Source: Patescibacteria group bacterium
GTDB lineage: Bacteria; Patescibacteriota; Microgenomatia; Levybacterales; UBA12049
Length of the DNA stretch: 5,610 nt
Direction of reading: 5' to 3'
NCBI GenBank assembly: GCA_018900295.1
Contig: JAHIGH010000110.1
Location: forward strand, 1-5,610
A program made the translations under genes and the position numbers. The notes under the pieces were generated by a model. It saw only the letters and a program-made list of their open reading frames with translations, searched no databases and was not told where the DNA came from. Below, piece after piece: positions 4,882 to 5,610 of this stretch; the stretch's first letter is position 1, and each line of letters starts with the position of its first letter.

Positions 4882-5610
4882 ATGAAACAAGTAATTTTGA
4901 GTATGAAAGAATCAGAACGAATAGCAATTATGGATAACTTAATTGCAAAAAGAATCAAACAAAAACATGCAGGTTCCCAGTTAGGTATTTCTGTTCGTCA
5001 AGTAAGACGGATGTTCAAGCGGTACAAACGAGAGGGTGTACCCGGCCTTACCCATCAAAGCCGGGGACGGGTTGGGAATAGAGCGATGCCTCCGGAGAAA
5101 AAAGATCAGATTGTTGAATTGATAAAAAAGCAGTATTCTGACTTTGGACCAACATTCGCGGCAGAGAAACTTTTCGAGCTGGACGGCATTAGCGTTTCTG
5201 AGGAAAAAGTACGGTTGCTGATGATTGCCGAGGGCTTATGGAAAGCAAAGCAACGAAAGCAGGTAATAATCCATACATATCGGGAAAGGAGAAGCTGTGT
5301 TGGTGAGCTTGTCCAACTTGACGGCTCCCCCCACCGGTGGTTTGAGGATCGGGCAGAACCATGTACTCTCATCGCATATATTGATGACGCGACCAGCCGG
5401 ATTATGGATGGAGCATTTATGGACTATGAAGGAACGTTTACTTTGTTCGCGACAACAGAGCATTATCTGAAACTTTATGGGAAACCATTGAGTCTGTATG
5501 TTGATAAACATAGTACTTTCAGAATCAATAGACAGGCAACAATCGAAGAAGAGCTCAAGGATATAAAAGCCAGATCACAATTTGGACGGGCAATGGATGA
5601 TCTGACTATC
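4882..5610 (+). CDS. IS1202-type (ISNCY family) DDE transposase, N-terminal part
   Basis: The ORF is open for 243 codons from the ATG at 4882 to the window edge with no stop. The start is fixed by a strong Shine-Dalgarno (GGGGGTGA, 4871-4878), which contrasts with the SD-less neighbouring genes. Residues about 15-62 form a helix-turn-helix of the transposase type (QLGISVRQVRRMFKRYKREG). The family signature SDFGPTFAAEKL lies at 86-97. The catalytic core begins around 140: first Asp at 147 in QLDGSPHRWFE, IDDATSR at 167-173, and second Asp at 208 in LYVDKHSTFRIN. The third acidic residue, expected downstream in a segment containing NSPQAKGRVER in relatives, is beyond the edge. The enzyme would catalyse cut or copy transposition of its own element. 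The visible part has no frameshift and keeps both catalytic Asp residues. Confidence 0.92.
   Translation, partial: MKQVILSMKESERIAIMDNLIAKRIKQKHAGSQLGISVRQVRRMFKRYKREGVPGLTHQSRGRVGNRAMPPEKKDQIVELIKKQYSDFGPTFAAEKLFELDGISVSEEKVRLLMIAEGLWKAKQRKQVIIHTYRERRSCVGELVQLDGSPHRWFEDRAEPCTLIAYIDDATSRIMDGAFMDYEGTFTLFATTEHYLKLYGKPLSLYVDKHSTFRINRQATIEEELKDIKARSQFGRAMDDLTI

Larger units (their letters stand above)
4786..5610 (+). mobile_element. Insertion sequence of the IS1202/ISNCY type, left part
   Basis: The transposase at 4882 and its leader define a mobile element running off the right edge. The left terminus is not proven. TGTAAC at 4786 is a plausible end because it begins just after the direct repeat stops matching and because IS1202-type ends commonly start with TGT (family knowledge). 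Two copies of AATGTCC (4803-4809 and 4827-4833), 24 bp apart, lie just inside and may be transposase-binding subsites. The right inverted repeat and any target duplication are outside the window. The element lies upstream of the copied promoter and interrupts no visible gene. Confidence 0.6.

Noticed and set aside
4739..4927. Minus-strand 62-codon ORF across the IS left end
   Set aside because: It spans the promoter repeat, the IS terminus and the transposase start, has a low-complexity sequence, and is best explained as chance.
5106..5511. Minus-strand ORFs opposite the transposase (5106-5372 and 5236-5511)
   Set aside because: They are antisense to a clear DDE transposase, have no recognisable features or ribosome sites, and overlap each other.

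Overview
The window most likely comes from a Candidate Phyla Radiation (Patescibacteria, Parcubacteria-like) genome. The main reason is the C-terminal module of the large minus-strand gene: a two-helix VirB2/T4SS-pilin-like segment of the kind common in these genomes. It is attached to a DUF2341, Kelch and ConA-like surface architecture. The local genes also lack Shine-Dalgarno (SD) sequences and appear to have start codons very close to their -10 boxes. The phylum assignment is inference; no rRNA or other marker is present.

Layout from left to right. (1) Bases 1-87, minus strand: the first 29 codons of a glyceraldehyde-3-phosphate dehydrogenase gene (gap), cut by the window edge, with a good promoter (TTGTCA, 17 bp, TATACT) only 7 bp upstream of the ATG. 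(2) 174-2204, plus strand: a membrane-anchored extracytoplasmic protein with two tandem Ig-like/BsuPI-like repeats, a Cys-bearing OB-like region, a Kunitz/BPTI-like domain and a PrcB-type C-terminal domain. Several of these folds are linked to protease inhibition or protease complexes. (3) 2246-4642, minus strand and convergent with gene 2: a 798-residue protein with an N-terminal membrane segment, DUF2341, a six-blade Kelch propeller, a ConA/LamG-like domain and a C-terminal T4SS-pilin-like module. It looks like a surface adhesin built onto a pilin-type membrane anchor. (4) 4643-4881: an intergenic region holding a possible 24-codon leader ORF, a near-copy of the gap promoter, and the left end of an insertion sequence. 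(5) 4882-5610, plus strand: the first 243 codons of an IS1202-type (ISNCY) DDE transposase, open at the window edge.

The most unusual structural observation is a 55-57 bp direct repeat at 80-134 and 4725-4781. It carries the complete gap promoter and start codon, and the similarity may run a few codons into gap. The two copies flank the 4.6 kb segment holding both surface-protein genes, so the segment looks like a cassette bounded by copies of the gap promoter. One copy drives gap; the other drives the adhesin-pilin fusion. The transposase lies just outside the second copy. Its SD can pair with an upstream sequence, as expected for an IS that suppresses translation from read-through transcripts.

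The two surface proteins may act together at the cell surface, one for binding and one for protease control or interaction. Nothing in the sequence proves that link beyond co-location between the repeats.
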